Source: DATHGT01 sp035317605
Lineage (GTDB): Bacteria > Methylomirabilota > Methylomirabilia > Rokubacteriales > CSP1-6
Length of the DNA stretch: 7,391 nucleotides
Assembly (NCBI GenBank): GCA_035317605.1
Contig: DATHGT010000330.1
Location: 1-7,391 of the forward strand
Direction: 5' to 3'
Positions 6,003-7,391 of this stretch are shown here, piece after piece. Numbering within the stretch: the first letter of the stretch is position 1; the number at the start of each line of letters is the position of its first letter. A program made the translations under genes and the position numbers. The notes below the pieces were generated by a model that worked only from the letters and a program-made list of their open reading frames with translations, was not told the origin of the DNA and did no database searches.

Positions 6003-6736
6003 CGGATCCGCTCGCCGAGTTCCGCCTCGACGGCGAGGTGGCCGTGGTCACCGGCGGATCGAGCGGCCTCGGCAAGGTCGTAGCCGAGGCGTTCGCCGCC
6101 GTCGGCGCCCGCGTGGCGAACTTCGACCTCGCGGCGACCGGTGACGACGGCCACTATGTGGACGTGGCCGACGAAACCCAGGTCAAGGCGGCGTTCGATC
6201 GGGTCGTGGCCAAGCACGGCCGGCTCGACGTGCTCTTCAACAACGCCGGCATCGCGATCCGCAAGCCGACCAAGGACATCACGCTCGACGACTGGAACAA
6301 GGTCGTCGGCGTCAACATGACCGGCGTGTTTCTCTGCGCCCGCGAGGCGGGCAAGCACATGCTGGCCGGCGGCCGCGGCGGGCGCATCATCAACACCGCC
6401 TCGATCATGGGGTTCTCGGGCGGGGGACTCTATCCCAACCTCTCGTATCAGGCCACCAAGGGCGCGGTCGTCAACATGACCCGCGCGCTGGCGATCGAGT
6501 GGGCGCGGGAGGGGATCCGGGTGAACGGGATCGCGCCGACGTGGGTGCGCACGCCGCTCACAAGAGGCATCACCGAGAGTCCCGAGCTGGTCCGGCGCAT
6601 CGAGCAGATCACGCCGATGGGGCGGCTCGCCGAGCCGCAGGAGATCGTGGGCGCCGTGCTCTTTCTGGCAACCCGAGCCTCCGCGATGGTGACCGGCCAC
6701 GTGCTGGCCATCGACGGCGGCTTCCTGGCCCAGTAG
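5999..6736 (+). CDS. Short-chain dehydrogenase/reductase (classical SDR)
   Basis: A 245-residue NAD(P)-dependent oxidoreductase. The cofactor motif TGGSSGLG is at 18-25, NNAG at 81-84, the structural Asn at 107 (GVNMTG), catalytic Ser135 (NTASIMG), and Tyr150 and Lys154 (YQATK). The C-terminal VTGHVLAIDGG is typical. Asp43 at the end of the second strand (NFDL) favours NAD over NADP. The start is taken as GTG 5999 because the protein then begins just before DGEVAVVTGG, as in most classical SDRs, and because GTGA overlaps the TGA stop of the alpha/beta hydrolase by four bases, a usual sign of translational coupling. An upstream open frame to 5657 is an out-of-frame shadow of the hydrolase. Likely oxidises or reduces an alcohol/ketone intermediate of the same pathway. 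Confidence 0.93.
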   Translation: MTDPLAEFRLDGEVAVVTGGSSGLGKVVAEAFAAVGARVANFDLAATGDDGHYVDVADETQVKAAFDRVVAKHGRLDVLFNNAGIAIRKPTKDITLDDWNKVVGVNMTGVFLCAREAGKHMLAGGRGGRIINTASIMGFSGGGLYPNLSYQATKGAVVNMTRALAIEWAREGIRVNGIAPTWVRTPLTRGITESPELVRRIEQITPMGRLAEPQEIVGAVLFLATRASAMVTGHVLAIDGGFLAQ

Positions 6737-6756
6737 ATCATCAGGAGGACTTCACG

Positions 6757-7391
6757 ATGAAATGGTGTCGGTTCCAATCGGGAGCGAAGGTTTCGTACGG
6801 CGTCATCGACGGCACGACCGTGACCGAGGTCACCGGCAGCCCGCTGGAGAGTCACACCAAGACCTCGACCAGCGTGCCGCTCAGCTCGGTGAAGCTGCTG
6901 GTGCCGATGATCCCGCCCACGTTCTACGCGGCCGGCATCAACTACCGCCAGCACGTGATCGAGATGGCGCACCGCCGGGGCGTCACGCCGGAGTTTCCGC
7001 CGAACGCCGACGTCGGCTACCGCGCCAACAACGCGCTGTGCGCCCAGGACGAGCCCATCGTCATCCCCAAGGACGCCGGTGAGCTCGTCCAGTACGAGGG
7101 CGAGGTGGTGGCGGTGATCGGCAAGCGCTGCCGGCGTGTGTCGGAGGCCGAGGCGCTCGACTACGTCTTCGGCTACACGATCGGCAACGACGTGAGCGAG
7201 CGGACGTGGCAGCGCAACGACCGCACGTTCTGGCGCGGCAAGAATACCGACACGTTCAAGCCGATGGGCCCGTGGATCGAAACCGACGTCGATCTCGACG
7301 CGATGTCCACGACGGTGCGGCTCAATGGGACCGTCGTGAGCACGTTCGACACCAACGACATGGTCTTCGGCGTGGCCGCGACGATCAGCGA
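6757..7391 (+). CDS. Fumarylacetoacetate hydrolase (FAH)-family protein, 3' partial
   Basis: The frame runs from ATG 6757 to the window edge, giving 211 codons without a stop; the end lies outside. AGGAGG at 6743-6748, eight bases before the ATG, supports the start. FAH-family enzymes are Mg-dependent hydrolases, hydratases or decarboxylases acting on beta-diketo or 2-oxo acids such as acylpyruvates. After an N-terminal segment of about 55 residues comes FYAAGINYRQHVIE (56-69), containing the likely catalytic His66. The metal triad is visible as Glu114 and Glu116 in QYEGEVVAVIGKR and Asp145 in GYTIGNDVSER. Lys162 and Lys168 in the GKNTDTFKPMGPW block also match the family. It lies 20 bases after the SDR stop and so closes or continues the catabolic operon. 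Which FAH reaction it performs is unknown. Confidence 0.9.
   Translation, partial: MKWCRFQSGAKVSYGVIDGTTVTEVTGSPLESHTKTSTSVPLSSVKLLVPMIPPTFYAAGINYRQHVIEMAHRRGVTPEFPPNADVGYRANNALCAQDEPIVIPKDAGELVQYEGEVVAVIGKRCRRVSEAEALDYVFGYTIGNDVSERTWQRNDRTFWRGKNTDTFKPMGPWIETDVDLDAMSTTVRLNGTVVSTFDTNDMVFGVAATIS

Overview
This is a GC-rich bacterial window (well over 60% G+C by eye), with dense genes, short intergenic gaps and many enzymes of small-molecule catabolism. The style resembles uncultured soil or sediment lineages such as Rokubacteria/Methylomirabilota, but no marker gene is present and the taxonomy is only a guess.

Layout. Positions 1-366 hold the 3' end of an IlvD/Edd-type Fe-S dehydratase, closest by eye to the YjhG/YagF sugar-acid branch. 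A few bases later, 374-1096 encodes an organomercurial-lyase (MerB)-like protein interrupted by one in-frame TGA at 848-850. Both halves are in the same frame, and the TGA falls exactly where MerB has its catalytic Cys159. A perfect 7-bp hairpin with a GGTC loop lies 12 bases after the TGA (863-880), as expected for a bacterial SECIS element. I read this as one 240-residue selenoprotein with Sec replacing the catalytic cysteine; it is the main discovery candidate of the window. Next come a DUF2161-type PD-(D/E)XK-like protein (1158-1874) and a class I SAM-dependent methyltransferase (2001-2753).

A 132-bp palindromic repeat (2750-2881) separates the methyltransferase from a convergent HSL-family esterase (2878-3906, minus strand). 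Its two arms supply the stop codons of both genes.

From a short divergent intergenic region starts a tightly packed plus-strand operon: an amidohydrolase-2 enzyme (4003-5220), an alpha/beta hydrolase (5223-6002), an SDR oxidoreductase (GTG start, 5999-6736, overlapping by 4 bp) and a fumarylacetoacetate-hydrolase family enzyme (6757 to the window end, incomplete). Together these look like a catabolic pathway for a ring-derived or keto acid compound; the substrate cannot be read from the sequence.

TGA is a normal stop for the dehydratase, the amidohydrolase and the alpha/beta hydrolase, so global reassignment of TGA is not the explanation for the MerB-like gene.
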